Shown here piece by piece: positions 50,224 through 60,522 of a stretch of DNA of 64,000 bases. The DNA is from Candidatus Sodalis endolongispinus (GTDB lineage Bacteria > Pseudomonadota > Gammaproteobacteria > Enterobacterales > Enterobacteriaceae). Under the pieces are notes generated by a model, which worked only from the letters and a program-made list of their open reading frames with translations, did no database searches and was not told where the DNA came from. Where the stretch lies: assembly GCF_018777395.1 (NCBI RefSeq), contig NZ_JAFJYC010000001.1, positions 868,001-932,000 of the forward strand, written 5' to 3'. How positions within the stretch are numbered: the first letter of the stretch is position 1; each line of letters opens with the position of its first letter. Both the position numbers and the translations under genes were made by a program.

Positions 50224-52095
50224 GTGAAATGCCACGCCGTTGAACCCGCCGTATTGTGCTGGAACGATCAGGGTACACCTGTATCCCAAAAATTTGATGA
50301 CGTTTATTTTTCCAATCAGGATGGTCTGGCGGAAAGCCGCCACGTTTTTCTGCACGGTAACGGCTTGCCTGCCCGCTTTACGTCCCATCCGCGCCCGGTC
50401 TTCCGGGTAGCGGAAACCGGGTTTGGCACCGGCCTTAATTTCCTGGCGTTATGGCATGCCTTTGATACGCACTGCCGGCAGCAGCCGGCGACCGGCGCGC
50501 GGCGCCTGCACTTTATCAGCGTTGAAAAATTACCGCTCGGTAAGGAAGATTTGCGCAGCGCGCTTGCGCGTTGGCAAGCGCTGGCACCGCTGGCGGGCGA
50601 ACTGCTGGCCCTCTAGCCGCAGCCGGTCGCAGGTTATCACCGCCTACTGTTGGCCCACGGCAGGGTCATTCTCGATATCGGCTTCGGCGATGTCAACACG
50701 CTACTTCCCGCGCTGGACCTCAGCCTGGACGGTCAGGTTGACACCTGGTTTCTGGACGGCTTAGCGCCGGCGAAAAATCCCGATATGTGGCGGGACACGC
50801 TCTTTGCCGCCATGGCCCGGCTGGCACGCTCGGAAAGCAGCTTCGCCACCTTTACCGCCGCCGGTTTTGTCCGCCGCGGGCTACAGCAGGCCGTCTTCTC
50901 GGTGGCGAAGGTCAAAGGCTTCGGCCGTAAGCGGGAGATGCTCACCGGCACACGGGCGCCTCGGGTAATCGTCAAGGGGCGCTTTATCCGCTGCTCAACC
51001 ATCGACATGACGCGCTGGCCCAATTTTATGCCGCCGCCTTTCCTTATGCGCTGCTATCAGCAATTGGCGGCGCAAGGGGTGGCATTTGAACATCAATGGT
51101 GCGGCGTCACCCAACTGGCCTGGGATGCGAAAAGCGCCGGCAAAATCACCCACATCCTCGCCGCCGGCTGGCCGAGCACCCTGGTGCGACCGGTGACCCG
51201 CGAAGACATGGCCGCGCTGGTGGGCGTAGACACCGGCCGCGATGGCCTGACGTATCCGGCGGGGGGATGGCTCAATCCGGCGCAGTTGACCGCCGGCGTG
51301 CTGCGGCTCGCGGCGCAACAGGGGCTACAGACCCACTACCGACGGCGCTTGACTACGCTCAGCGCCGACGATGGCAACGGTTGGCGGCTGACGTTTGCCT
51401 GCGGCGACGATGTACGACATGCCACGGTCGTGTTGGCTAATGGGCATGAAATGAATGGGTTGGCCCCAACCGCTGCGTTACCGCTCTATGCGGTACGCGG
51501 TCAGGTGAGCCATCTTCCCGCGATGGCGCCGCTGGCGGCATTACGGCAGGTACTGTGCTTTGGCGGCTATTTAACGCCGCAAAGTCCCGGCTTCGCCAGC
51601 CATTGCCTGGGCGCCAGTTACCAACGCGGCGACACCGGCACGGACTATCGTGACAGTGAACAGCAGCATAATCTGCAACGGCTGCGGGCGTGTCTGCCGG
51701 ACGCGCCCTGGCTGGACGCGGTGGATATCAGCGTCCGACAGGCGCGGTGCGGGGTCCGTAGCGCGGCCCGCGATCATTTGCCGCTGGTGGGTAACGTACC
51801 GGATTTTGAGGCGACCTTGCGCGCCTACGGCAATTCTCCTCTGCCGGATGGCGCGGCGCTGCCGGTGGCGCCGGGCTATGCCAATTTATTCATGTTGGGG
51901 GGGTTGGGTTCCCGCGGTTTATGCAGCGCGCCGCTGGCGGCGGAAGTCGTGGCGGCGCAGATATTTGGCGAGCCTTTGCCGGTAAACCGCGCCGTAGCAC
52001 AGGCGCTAAATCCCAATCGGTTCTGGGTACATAAACTTCTGAAAGGTAAGAAGATTGTCAAATCCCGGCGATATCACCCGGTCGAGGGGATCTAG
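50224..52095 (+). pseudogene. mnmC: mnmC, bifunctional tRNA mnm5s2U-forming enzyme, multiply damaged
   Basis: MnmC finishes the 5-methylaminomethyl group at the tRNA wobble uridine; E. coli MnmC has 668 residues. The N-terminal methyltransferase (VAETGFGTGLNFLALWHAFD) reads from 50224 to TAG at 50614-50616. The frame then continues ([48 protein letters not shown]). After that, about 50 residues with the FAD-binding Rossmann loop of the oxidase domain are absent. The following stretch (about 50975-51045) matches only in another frame ([20 protein letters not shown]). From CYQQLAAQG on, the oxidase domain is good (EHQWCGVTQLAW, TYPAGGWLNPAQL, GSRGLCSAPL) to 52095. At least four lesions. Confidence 0.92.
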
Positions 52096-52381
52096 TCTGC
52101 AAATTACGCTACCGACTGTCGACGCCGCCTGCCGGGCGTTAATATCCCCGCGATTTTGCCGAGAGCAGCGGTGCAGGCCACACGCCAGCGGCCGAACCGT
52201 TGCCGCCGGTTATTAACACGCCGCGTGCCGTGCTTTAGCACGTCCACTCTTCGAGACGCGCATTGCCGCCCTTCACGGGGCGCCTCGATAGCCCAGCGCA
52301 TCCTGCCGCCATCCTTTGGCATGAAGCACTAAGCGCAAACAGCTACGCCGCTGCCGTGCTCTATCCTGGCGCTGGTGCGTC

Positions 52382-52663
52382 TCAGTCGGCGGCGCGCTGA
52401 TAAAGCGTTTGCCACATTGATTTAACTAAAATTTGATCCGGCGGCGAAAGCTCCCCTTTGCTGATAGCCCGGTCAAGGCTCTCCTGAACCCGGCTATGCA
52501 GCGCCTCCAGGGTATGTTCGCCGTTCAGCTCGGTCTCCGCTACCGCCAGCGTCAAATGACCGCGCAGATAGCCGCCGGCGAACAGTTCATCATCACTGGC
52601 ATGCTCGACCATCTCGTCGATCTGCGCCAGAATGCGCGCTTCAAAATCCGCGATCATACTCAT
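52382..52663 (-). CDS. yfcL: YfcL family protein
   Basis: Small uncharacterised cytosolic protein of 93 residues (E. coli 92). Conserved: [40 protein letters not shown] and [20 protein letters not shown]. It belongs to the epmC-yfcL end of the aroC cluster. About 290 nt between it and mnmC carry no gene I can support. Function unknown. Intact. Confidence 0.9.
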   Translation of the reverse strand: MSMIADFEARILAQIDEMVEHASDDELFAGGYLRGHLTLAVAETELNGEHTLEALHSRVQESLDRAISKGELSPPDQILVKSMWQTLYQRAAD

Positions 52664-52684
52664 CCTCTTGATGATGTGGTACTA

Positions 52685-53239
52685 CTATTCGTTAATGTCT
52701 GATAGACAAAGAAACTGTTCACGCGCCAGCGGTGGCGTTACGTAAAACCGATGCAGCGCTTGTATCAATGTCGCCGGGCGGGGTGCTACCCCGTTTTCCA
52801 GGTTCAACATGACCTGCGCATGCACCTGCCGCTGGAATAAAATGCGATCAAGCTCACAATCTCCACTGAGATTATCGCAGCTGACGTGAAAGGGGTAGCC
52901 GGCGGCAACGCAAAACATCCACTCCAGCGCCTGCGGCTTGATTTCGGCGCGCTCGAACCGCGCCTGGGTGTCGGCATCGCGCCCGTCAGGGCAGTACCAG
53001 TAGCCGAAATCGACCAATAACCGCCGGCGGGCGCCCGCAATACACCAGTGCGCTATTTCATGCAGTGCGCTGGCGTAATAGCCGTGGGCGAAGATGATGC
53101 GATGATAGGGCGCCGCGTCGTCGGCGGGCAAATAAAGCGGTTCGTCATCGCCTTTGACCAACCGCGTATTCTGCGTGGCGGCAAAACAGCCGTTGAAGAC
53201 GTCAATTAACTGCTGATAATGGTGAGTTTGGACGGACAT
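52685..53239 (-). CDS. epmC: Elongation factor P hydroxylase EpmC
   Basis: Hydroxylates the beta-lysyl-lysine of EF-P, the last step of its modification. It has 184 residues (E. coli YfcM 182). The metal-binding motif His60-Glu61-x-x-His64 (HEIAHWCIAG) is present, followed by LVDFGYWYCPDGRDADTQ and VAAGYPFHVSCDNLSGD. It lies 10 nt from broken yfcA and 21 nt before yfcL. Intact. EF-P and EpmA/B are outside the window. Confidence 0.94.
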   Translation of the reverse strand: MSVQTHHYQQLIDVFNGCFAATQNTRLVKGDDEPLYLPADDAAPYHRIIFAHGYYASALHEIAHWCIAGARRRLLVDFGYWYCPDGRDADTQARFERAEIKPQALEWMFCVAAGYPFHVSCDNLSGDCELDRILFQRQVHAQVMLNLENGVAPRPATLIQALHRFYVTPPLAREQFLCLSDINE

Positions 53240-53248
53240 GCTTTACCT

Positions 53249-54036
53249 TTACAGCCACACGGCCAGCCAGTGCGCAATAGCGGCACCGTGATTGTCATAA
53301 ATCAGTTTGATACTCATCAGCAGCGACACCGCCACGATCATCGGCCGAATCAGCTGCTGCCCTTTCGTTAAAACCATGCGCGCGCCGAGCCGTGCGCCCA
53401 GAATTTGCCCGGCCAGCATCACCAGTCACACCGCCCATATCACTTTGCCCGACAGGACAAACAGCATCAGGCCGCCAAAATTGGAGGTAAAATTGAGCAC
53501 TTTGGCATGTGCGGTAGCGGTGGCGAGGTTAAACCCGCATAGCATAACAAAGGCCAGGGCGTAAAACGAACCGGCGCCCGGACCAAAGAACCCGTCGTAA
53601 AACCCGACGCATCCGCCGCCCACCAGGGCGAATGGCCAGCCGGACAGCCGTCGCTTGCGATCCTCAGCGCCAAGACGCGGCATCAGCAGGAAAGCGATCA
53701 CCAGCAGCGGCAACAGTCGTCGCAGCATGTCAGCGCGCACATGATGAATAAGAACGGCACCCGCCGCCGATCCCAGCAGGTCATAACGATATTGCGCTTT
53801 TGACCGGCGAGCTTCACCGTCCCGCGCCGGACAAAATAGAGACTGGCGGAAAAGCTGCCGCCTACGCTCTGTAATTTATTGGTCGCCAGCGCCTAGGTCG
53901 GGGGCAACCCCGCGGCCAGCAGTGCCGGGATGGTTATCAGACCGCCGCCGCCGGCCAGCGTATCGATAAACCCGGCCAGCACTGCCACAAAAAACAGCCT
54001 TGCCAACAGCCAGGGCGAAACCACTAACCAATCCAT
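53249..54036 (-). pseudogene. yfcA: yfcA, TSUP-family membrane permease, multiply damaged
   Basis: Sulfite/organosulfur exporter-like membrane protein of the TauE/SafE family; E. coli YfcA has 269 residues. Start ATG 54036 (MDWLVVSPWLLARLFFVAVL, FIDTLAGGGGLITIPALL). A TAG at about 53895 interrupts GLPPT-*-ALATNKLQSVGG. After KRNIVMT, near 53785, bases are lost and the match continues in another frame (DMLRRLLPLLVIAFLLMPRL, CVGFYDGFFGPGAGSFYALA). A TGA near 53427 replaces Gly in KVIWAV-*-LVMLAGQ. The end (KGQQLIRPMIVAVSLLMS) runs to 53249. Three lesions. Confidence 0.9.
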
Positions 54037-54129
54037 ATCCTTTTCTCTACTGACGAAACGCGGGGGCCATCACTGGCCCCGGTGACGCTAGCGCGACGGC
54101 CCGTTTATCAGGGCGTTACCAGATGCCGG

Positions 54130-54933
54130 TCAAGCAACGTCTGGCAGTGGCGGCGGTGTTTTTTTCACCGGTGCGCCGGTCCCCGGTTTGGCCGGCAGGA
54201 ACCAGCTTTCCGGCTCGGCGCCGCAACCGTCCCCCGGCGGCGGTATCGGCTGATCGATGCATTCGCGGCTACTCGGCGGACAGCGCAGCCGGACATGCAT
54301 ATGGGCGCGGTGCCCGAACCAGGGCCGGACTTTGCGCAGCCAATCGCGATCGCTGCCCGCATCCAGGCACAGCTGTTTTTTGATGGCCGGGTTGACAAAA
54401 ATACGGGTGACCTGGTCATCCTCCGCCGCCAATTTAATCAGCGCCGCGGTTTCAGGGCGCCACAGACGCGGCACCACCCCGCGACCGTTGGCCGCCACCA
54501 GACTCAGCGGCTGAGGTTTAAGCAGCTGATAAGCGCTCAAGCGCTGGCGTGGCGTCTGCAACCAGATATCCGCGTCCAGCCCCGACTGATGGCTGGCGTG
54601 GCCGCTGTTAAAACGGCCGCCGGCCGGCATCGCCATATCTCCTACCAGCACCTCACCCAGCCCCAGATGTTTCACCTGATTGCTCAGGCGCTGAATAAAC
54701 AACAGCAGATCGGGGTGGCCAAAGTAGCGCCGCTGATCCGGCCGCAGCACCTGATAGTTGCCTGCTTCCAACGCCAATGGCTGCGCCCAGATAATGCAAC
54801 CATTGGCGAAGCTGCCAATGGCACTGGGCGCGCCGGCGACCGGATGGTCGATTTTTTGCCACGGCGTCTGCGCGGCCGCCGCGCAAAAGGCCGCCAGCGC
54901 CAGACAACCGATGAATACTTTGCGCATTGCCAT
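54130..54933 (-). CDS. mepA: Penicillin-insensitive murein DD-endopeptidase MepA
   Basis: Periplasmic zinc LAS peptidase that cleaves peptidoglycan cross-links. From ATG 54933 ([20 protein letters not shown], signal peptide), overlapping the aroC TGA by one nt, it has 267 residues (E. coli 274). Zinc ligands are conserved in [20 protein letters not shown] and [14 protein letters not shown]. The product ends ...TPPPLPDVA, whereas the next frame encodes [11 protein letters not shown], like the E. coli end (QALLDEH). One lost base near 54141 has therefore replaced the last dozen residues. The catalytic domain is untouched, so it is probably active. Confidence 0.9.
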   Translation of the reverse strand: MAMRKVFIGCLALAAFCAAAAQTPWQKIDHPVAGAPSAIGSFANGCIIWAQPLALEAGNYQVLRPDQRRYFGHPDLLLFIQRLSNQVKHLGLGEVLVGDMAMPAGGRFNSGHASHQSGLDADIWLQTPRQRLSAYQLLKPQPLSLVAANGRGVVPRLWRPETAALIKLAAEDDQVTRIFVNPAIKKQLCLDAGSDRDWLRKVRPWFGHRAHMHVRLRCPPSSRECIDQPIPPPGDGCGAEPESWFLPAKPGTGAPVKKTPPPLPDVA

Positions 54934-56018
54934 CACCTTATCGGCGCCGCTGCAACGACGTCCGCGCACTGCGCACGCTGGCGCAAGAAATGATCCATCA
55001 GCACGATAGCCATCATGGCTTCGGCGATCGGTACCGCCCGGATGCCAACGCAGGCATCGTGCCGGCCGCGGGTGACCATCTCTACCGCGTCGCCGCTGCG
55101 GTTTACCGTCCTGCCGGGCACCATGATGCTGGGGGTGGGCTTCAGGGCGAGATGGGCGATAACCGGCTGGCCGCTGCTAATCCCGCCGAGAATGCCGCCG
55201 GCGTGATTGCTTTGAAAGCCCGCAGGGGTCATTTCGTCGCGGTTTTCGCTACCGCGCTTGCCGATAACCGCGAAGCCATCGCCGATTTCCACCCCTTTCA
55301 CCGCATTGATGCTCATCAGCGCATGGGCCAGATCGGCATCAAGGCGATCAAATACCGGCTCGCCGAGTCCGGCGGGCAGATTTTCCGCCACCACCGTCAC
55401 CCTGGCGCCGATGGAATCCACCGCCTTCTTCAAATCGCGCATCAGCGCATCCAGCGCCTCCAGACGGTCGACATCGGGGCAGAAGAACGGGTTTTGCTCC
55501 ACCTGGGCCCAGTCTTTCAGCTCGCAGTGGATGTCGACCATTTGCGCCAAATAACCGCGTATCAGCACCCCGCACTGCTGCGCCAGATATTTCTTGGCGA
55601 TAGCGCCGGCGGCTACACGCATCGTCGTTTCACGCGCCGAAGATCGGCCGCCGCCGCGGTAGTCCCGTCGGCCCTACTTCTGATCATAGGTGTAATCGGC
55701 GTGACCGGGATGGTAGAGATCCTTAATGGCGCTGTAGTCCTGTGAGCGTTGATCGGTATTCTCGATAAGCAGCCCGATGCTAGTGCCGGTGGTGACGCCA
55801 TCAAACACGCCGGAGAGGATTTTGACACGATCCGGCTCGCGCCGCTGCGTGGTATAGCGCGATGTACCTGGTCGCCGCCGGTCAAGATCGTGTTGCAGAT
55901 CTTCCTCGCAAAGGGGGATACCCGGCGGTACGCCATCGACGATCCCCCCCAGAGCCTGCCCGTGGGATTCACCGAAGGTGGTGACGCGGAAAAATTGTCC
56001 AATACTGTTCCCTGCCAT
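54933..56018 (-). pseudogene. aroC: aroC, chorismate synthase, single in-frame amber
   Basis: AroC makes chorismate, precursor of aromatic amino acids, folate and quinones. Start ATG 56018 ([20 protein letters not shown]). Family segments [20 protein letters not shown] and [20 protein letters not shown] lead to YTYDQK, then TAG at 55674-55676 where E. coli has Tyr ([17 protein letters not shown]). The same frame continues undamaged: [74 protein letters not shown]. Total is 361 codons, the E. coli length. The amber removes two thirds of the enzyme unless read through. Confidence 0.92.
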
Positions 56019-56097
56019 CGGAACTCCTTACCCATTCCTGATAATTAAGAGACACACGCCGCTGCGCCACGCGGGCTCTGCGGTCTGACCGGGCATA

Positions 56098-57030
56098 TTA
56101 ATCACGATACAGCTTGAAAATGTCACCGCAGGCCACCGATTGCTGACGCGTTAGCATGAAAACACCGTCGCCGCCCTGAGCAAATTCCAGCCAGCGGAAC
56201 GGCACCTCTGGATATTGCGCCATCAGATGCACCATGCTGTTGCCCACTTCGCAAATCAGCACGCCATCCTCGCTAAGGTAATCGGGCGCGCAGGCCAGAA
56301 TACGTCGTACCAACTTAAGACCGTCGCTGCCGGCGGCCAGACCGAGCACCGGTTCGGCATGAAACTCCGCCGGCAAATCGTTCATATCCTCTTCATCCAC
56401 ATAGGGGGGATTGGTGATAATCGCGTCATAGGCCAGCGGCGGTAGATCACGAAATAAATCGGAGCGAATCGGGGTAACCCGATGCTCAACGCCATGCGCC
56501 TGTATATTGTGCTCCGCTACCGCCAGCACGCCGGGGGCAATATCCACCGCGTCCACCTCCGCCTCTGGATAGGCATAGGCGCAGGCAACAGCAATACAGC
56601 CACTGCCGGTACACATATCAAGGATATGCGCCGGCGGATGCGGTAGCAAATCGCGAAAATGTTCGGTAATCAGCTCGCCAATCGGGGAACGCGGGATAAG
56701 TACCCGTTCATCGACATAAAATTCCAGACCACAAAACCAGGCCTTGTTGGTCAAATACGGCACGGGGATGCGTTCATTTACCCGGCGGATAACGCGCTCG
56801 ACCACCCGCGCGCGCTCACTGGAGGTCAGGCGCGCACCGTGCATCTCCGGCGGCAGATCCAGCGGAAGAAACAGGCTGGGCAACACCAGCTGCAGTGCTT
56901 CATCACAGGGATTGTCGGTACCGTGGCCATAATAGATTTGCGCAGCGTTAAACCGGCTGACCGTCCAGCGCAGCATATCCTGAATGGTATGCATTTCCGC
57001 TACCGCTTCATCTACAAAAATTTTGTCCAA
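56098..57030 (-). CDS. prmB: 50S ribosomal protein uL3 glutamine methyltransferase PrmB
   Basis: SAM-dependent N5-glutamine methyltransferase that modifies ribosomal protein uL3. It has 310 residues, as in E. coli. The SAM-binding motif [21 protein letters not shown] and the catalytic NPPY ([16 protein letters not shown]) are intact. It is upstream of aroC and divergent from smrB. Intact. Confidence 0.97.
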   Translation of the reverse strand: MDKIFVDEAVAEMHTIQDMLRWTVSRFNAAQIYYGHGTDNPCDEALQLVLPSLFLPLDLPPEMHGARLTSSERARVVERVIRRVNERIPVPYLTNKAWFCGLEFYVDERVLIPRSPIGELITEHFRDLLPHPPAHILDMCTGSGCIAVACAYAYPEAEVDAVDIAPGVLAVAEHNIQAHGVEHRVTPIRSDLFRDLPPLAYDAIITNPPYVDEEDMNDLPAEFHAEPVLGLAAGSDGLKLVRRILACAPDYLSEDGVLICEVGNSMVHLMAQYPEVPFRWLEFAQGGDGVFMLTRQQSVACGDIFKLYRD

Positions 57031-57197
57031 TCAGACCTCCGCGGCCTTCGCTCTCATCAACAGGCGCTAGTGTGCCATGAAGTGACCGACAAAGCAGCAG
57101 CCAGTGCGCCTTTGAGGAGGACCTCGGCACCAGATTTTTTCGCCGTCATCGATAAGGAAAGGGTAAACTGAATAAAACGCGAGGCGCAGAGCAGACA

Positions 57198-57728
57198 ATG
57201 AAGAAAAGATTTACACTGGCGGAAGATGATCTGCAGCTGTTCAGGCAAACGGTGGTGGGCGCCAAGCCGCTGCCGCAGGACCGGGTAAAACCGTCCCCGC
57301 CGCGGCGCGTCAAAACCGCCCTCCCCCCGCGAAGGTTGATTCAGGAACAGGTGGATGCCAGCTTCTACTTTTCCGACGAATTTCAGCCGCTGCTTCAGGA
57401 GGAGTGGCCGCCACGCTATGTGCGCCCGGGCGTCAGTCCTTATGAGGTGAAAAAGCTGCGGCGCGGCGATTACACACCCGAGCTGTTTTTGGATTTGCAC
57501 GGGCTGACGCAGGCGGAGGCCAAGCAAAAATTGGGCGCGCTGATGGCCGCCTGCCGGCGTGAGCATGTGCATTGCGCCTGTGTGATGCACGGGCACGGCA
57601 AACATATCTTAAAGCAGAAGACGCCGCTGTGGCTGGCGCAGCATCATGACGTCAAAGGTTTCCATCAGGCACCGAAGGAATTTGGCGGTAGTGCGGCGCT
57701 GTTAATTCTGGTGGAATTGGCGTCTTGA
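57198..57728 (+). CDS. smrB: Smr-domain ribosome rescue endonuclease SmrB
   Basis: Nuclease that cleaves mRNA at collided ribosomes. It has 176 residues (E. coli 183). N-terminal extension [20 protein letters not shown], then the C-terminal Smr domain with [20 protein letters not shown] and [20 protein letters not shown], which hold the catalytic DLH and GHG motifs. The C-terminus is about 7 residues shorter than in E. coli. It marks the left border of the gtr insertion. Confidence 0.95.
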   Translation: MKKRFTLAEDDLQLFRQTVVGAKPLPQDRVKPSPPRRVKTALPPRRLIQEQVDASFYFSDEFQPLLQEEWPPRYVRPGVSPYEVKKLRRGDYTPELFLDLHGLTQAEAKQKLGALMAACRREHVHCACVMHGHGKHILKQKTPLWLAQHHDVKGFHQAPKEFGGSAALLILVELAS

Positions 57729-57850
57729 TGGATCGTTTTAGTGGCCCGGTCGCCGTCATAGCGCGCCGTTTGCACGTCTATGGGTTTGCAAAGATCCCAC
57801 GTCGCAAGGCTCGGGCGCAGGAATAGACGCGCCCATAGCCGGGAAGGGGC

Positions 57851-59471
57851 TCAGTTTTCGCAATGCCGGTCATTTTGCCAAATCACCGGTCCTTTCCAAA
57901 TCGTCATATCCCCTTTGGTCAGGAGTAATTCACCCTGGCGAGCCGCGATCCGATCTTTTATCTGCCTGTCGGCTTCGACAGTCTGGTTGAGAGAGTACAA
58001 CACGTCGCCTGACGCGCAAAACCAACTTGGACGCGACAGCCAATGGCGCGGCACCACGTTATCGCCGTTAATGGCCAAGTTCCCCCGCGTTGACCCGATT
58101 GTCTATGGCATTCAGCGGCAATATTCCCCAAAAGTCGCCACCGTAAATGCGATAGAGATGGTTTTGCTGCATCAACGCTAGGATTTCGCGATTAAAGTCT
58201 TGATGACGCTTAAAGGTAATCTGGCTGTTGTGATTAACGGCCGCTGGATACCAGCACGATGTCAAAAGAGCAATTAACAGGGTAATGATCGCCAGAGCGC
58301 TTTTCGATTTAATAAAACGGGATAATTGATCGTAAAACCAAATGAACAGTGATAATTTGAGTAGCGACATCTCCCATTGAACATGGCGGGAGGAATCAGG
58401 ATTTAAACTTGCCACCGCAAACAAGCCAATCACAATGCCTATTGCCGTGAGAATTAAGAAAAAGTCCAATAAACTCGGTTCAACATTCTCAACTGCGGCT
58501 ATGCTTGTTTTGATTCTTGCCGTGGTCATTACCATGCCATAAATAAACGCCGCCACATAACAGAGCAGCATAGCAATACTTAAGATATAGAGCGGGAATC
58601 CCACGCTAACAATCTTCATTCCGGCAAAAACATCCGTGGCCATTGTGCCGCCAAGAAGGGAAATGACCAGTCGTGATAGATTAGCGATAATATCTGGCAG
58701 GCTGTACAACGTTAACGACTGCAAATAATTGACTTCTAACGGGCCGGTGTGTTTGAGCAATGCCGCGTTGCCTACATAACCGGCGATGATACCGGCCAAC
58801 GCTAAAGCAGAAGGATAAACGCTTTTGCGGACACCAAAGCAGAGAATCAATGCCACTATCAATGGTATCGCCACCAGCGCACCTCTAATCGGTGCCTCCA
58901 GGGCCATCAGCGTTATGGGCAAAAAACTTAACACCCAATAACGCCGGCAAGGGCGTAGCGACGCCTGAAAAGCAAAAACCGCCGCGGCAAGGGACAACAC
59001 AATGTTTGCCAAGTGCGATTGCTGTCTTAGCACCATATCAAAATCACTGTGCCCCAACGGGATAAAAAGGGCTGCGGCGATCACCAGCGCTTGGGATCGG
59101 CGGGAAAATACCGAGGATAATGTCAGATAAGTCACTAGAAACCAGAATCCAACGCTCAGAGCCGATCCTAAAATATAGGCCTTATAACCGGAAAGCCCCA
59201 GCAACATGGTAAGTGCGATAAAATAACTGGAGCGCAGGAAGATTATCTGATTGCCATATGAAAAATCGGCCGGCAGCAGACTTTGCTTTTCAACTATCGC
59301 GCGGGCAAGTATTTTCATGGCGGCGGCGTCGCCATGAAAATAGATAGGATAGATAAAGTATTGGTGGATAAAGCCAATGGCAAACCTAATCAACACAACA
59401 GCGATGAACAGCGCCAGCTTAGCGTACAGTGATTCCGTCTTCGGTGCCAAAGAAGCATAAGGTTTATACAT
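57851..59471 (-). pseudogene. Multi-spanning membrane glycosyltransferase of gtr cassette, frameshifted near 3' end
   Basis: The third gene of the cassette encodes the variable, O-antigen- or lipid-specific transferase in typical gtr loci. From ATG 59471 (MYKPYASLAPKTESLYAKLA) about 11-12 hydrophobic helices are visible, with a short acidic loop IYFHGDAAAMKILARAIVEK after helix 1, as in GT-C fold enzymes. The frame stops at 58068 (NRVNAGELGH). One extra base in a five-C run on the plus strand (58082-58086) explains this: without it reading continues INGDNVVPRHWLSRPSWFCA to 57851, for about 539 residues. The missing tail is the family's periplasmic C-terminus. AT-rich relative to its neighbours, so probably transferred. 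Specificity is unknown. Confidence 0.75.
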
Positions 59472-59484
59472 TGCGAGCCGTCTT

Positions 59485-60522
59485 CTATTTACCAGTTTTT
59501 TTTGAAGTATCGTAAGTCATCGGAGTTGCACTTACCGCCTGTGCCGTGGCATCCGTGTTTGAGACACTGCCCGCGTTGATTTCGTTCTCGATGAAGAAAA
59601 GTGGTCTATTTTTAACTTCGGTGTAAATTTTACCAATATATTCGCCCACCACGCCCAGACAGAGCAATTGCACACCACCAAAAAACAAGATGGCTAAAGA
59701 AATGGAGGCCCAGCCCGCGACCGTATGCCCGCTGATTTTCTGGTATAGCGTATATATTATCATCACTGCTGACAGCAAACAGATGATAAAGCCGGTATGA
59801 AAAATGATTCGCAGGGGATAGATCGAAGAAGATGTTATCCCTCTCACCGCCAGAGATATCATCTTTGCCAAAGGATAATGCGTATCGCCGGCGATGCGTT
59901 CCGCGCGTGAATAAAAAACCTTTGCACTGTGAAAGCCAATCAGGGGCACCATGCCACGTAAATAGATATTTTTTTCTTTTAAGCTCAACAAAGCCTTAAG
60001 CGCCCGTCGGCTAAGGAGCCTGAAATCGGCATGGTCATGAATTTGCTCGACACCCATCGCAGCCATAACCCGGTAAAAAAGTGTGGCAGAGGTCCGTTTG
60101 AACCAGCTATCGGTATCTCGACGCGAACGGACACCGTAGACGACATCATTACCCTTTAAGTAGCAATCAATCATAAGTTCAATGCAATTGGTGTCGTCCT
60201 GCAGATCTGCGTCGATGCTGATGACCACATCAGCGTCAGCATGGCTTAGTCCTGCCAGCAAAGCGGCCTGATGACCAAAATTTCTGGATAGCTTTAATCC
60301 ATGGACACCTTTATTGTTTGCCGCCGCGCTGCTGATTAATTGCCAAGTGTTGTCCAGACTGCCATCATCAACAAATAAGAGATGACTACCCTGCCGTATT
60401 TTATTACTGCGTTGTAATTTCTCTACCACTTCCATCAAAGAATTCAAACAAAAGGGGAAAGCGGCTTCTTCGTTATAACAAGGCACGACAATTGCTATCA
60501 ACGGTAGATTGCTCACATTCAT
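59485..60522 (-). CDS. gtrB: Bactoprenol glycosyltransferase GtrB
   Basis: GT2-family enzyme that loads a sugar, usually glucose, on undecaprenyl phosphate at the cytosolic face. From ATG 60522 (MNVSNLPLIAIVVPCYNEEA), overlapping gtrA by 4 nt, it has 345 residues. The GT-A domain shows LLFVDDGSLDNTW, SIDADLQDD (metal-binding DxD type) and RNFGHQAALLAGLSHADAD. Two C-terminal helices (IIFHTGFIICLLSAVMIIYT, SISLAILFFGGVQLLCLGVV) anchor it, then GEYIGKIYTEVKNRP. The tail after ENEINAGSVS is Ser/Thr/Ala-rich and unusual. ATG 60534 is an alternative. Intact. Confidence 0.92.
   Translation of the reverse strand: MNVSNLPLIAIVVPCYNEEAAFPFCLNSLMEVVEKLQRSNKIRQGSHLLFVDDGSLDNTWQLISSAAANNKGVHGLKLSRNFGHQAALLAGLSHADADVVISIDADLQDDTNCIELMIDCYLKGNDVVYGVRSRRDTDSWFKRTSATLFYRVMAAMGVEQIHDHADFRLLSRRALKALLSLKEKNIYLRGMVPLIGFHSAKVFYSRAERIAGDTHYPLAKMISLAVRGITSSSIYPLRIIFHTGFIICLLSAVMIIYTLYQKISGHTVAGWASISLAILFFGGVQLLCLGVVGEYIGKIYTEVKNRPLFFIENEINAGSVSNTDATAQAVSATPMTYDTSKKTGK

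Noticed and set aside
43782..56018. Alternative genetic code with UAG as sense codon
   Set aside because: yfbR and yfcD, intact genes, end in TAG at the expected length, and mnmC, yfcA and yfbS carry further lesions, so reassignment is not supported by this window.
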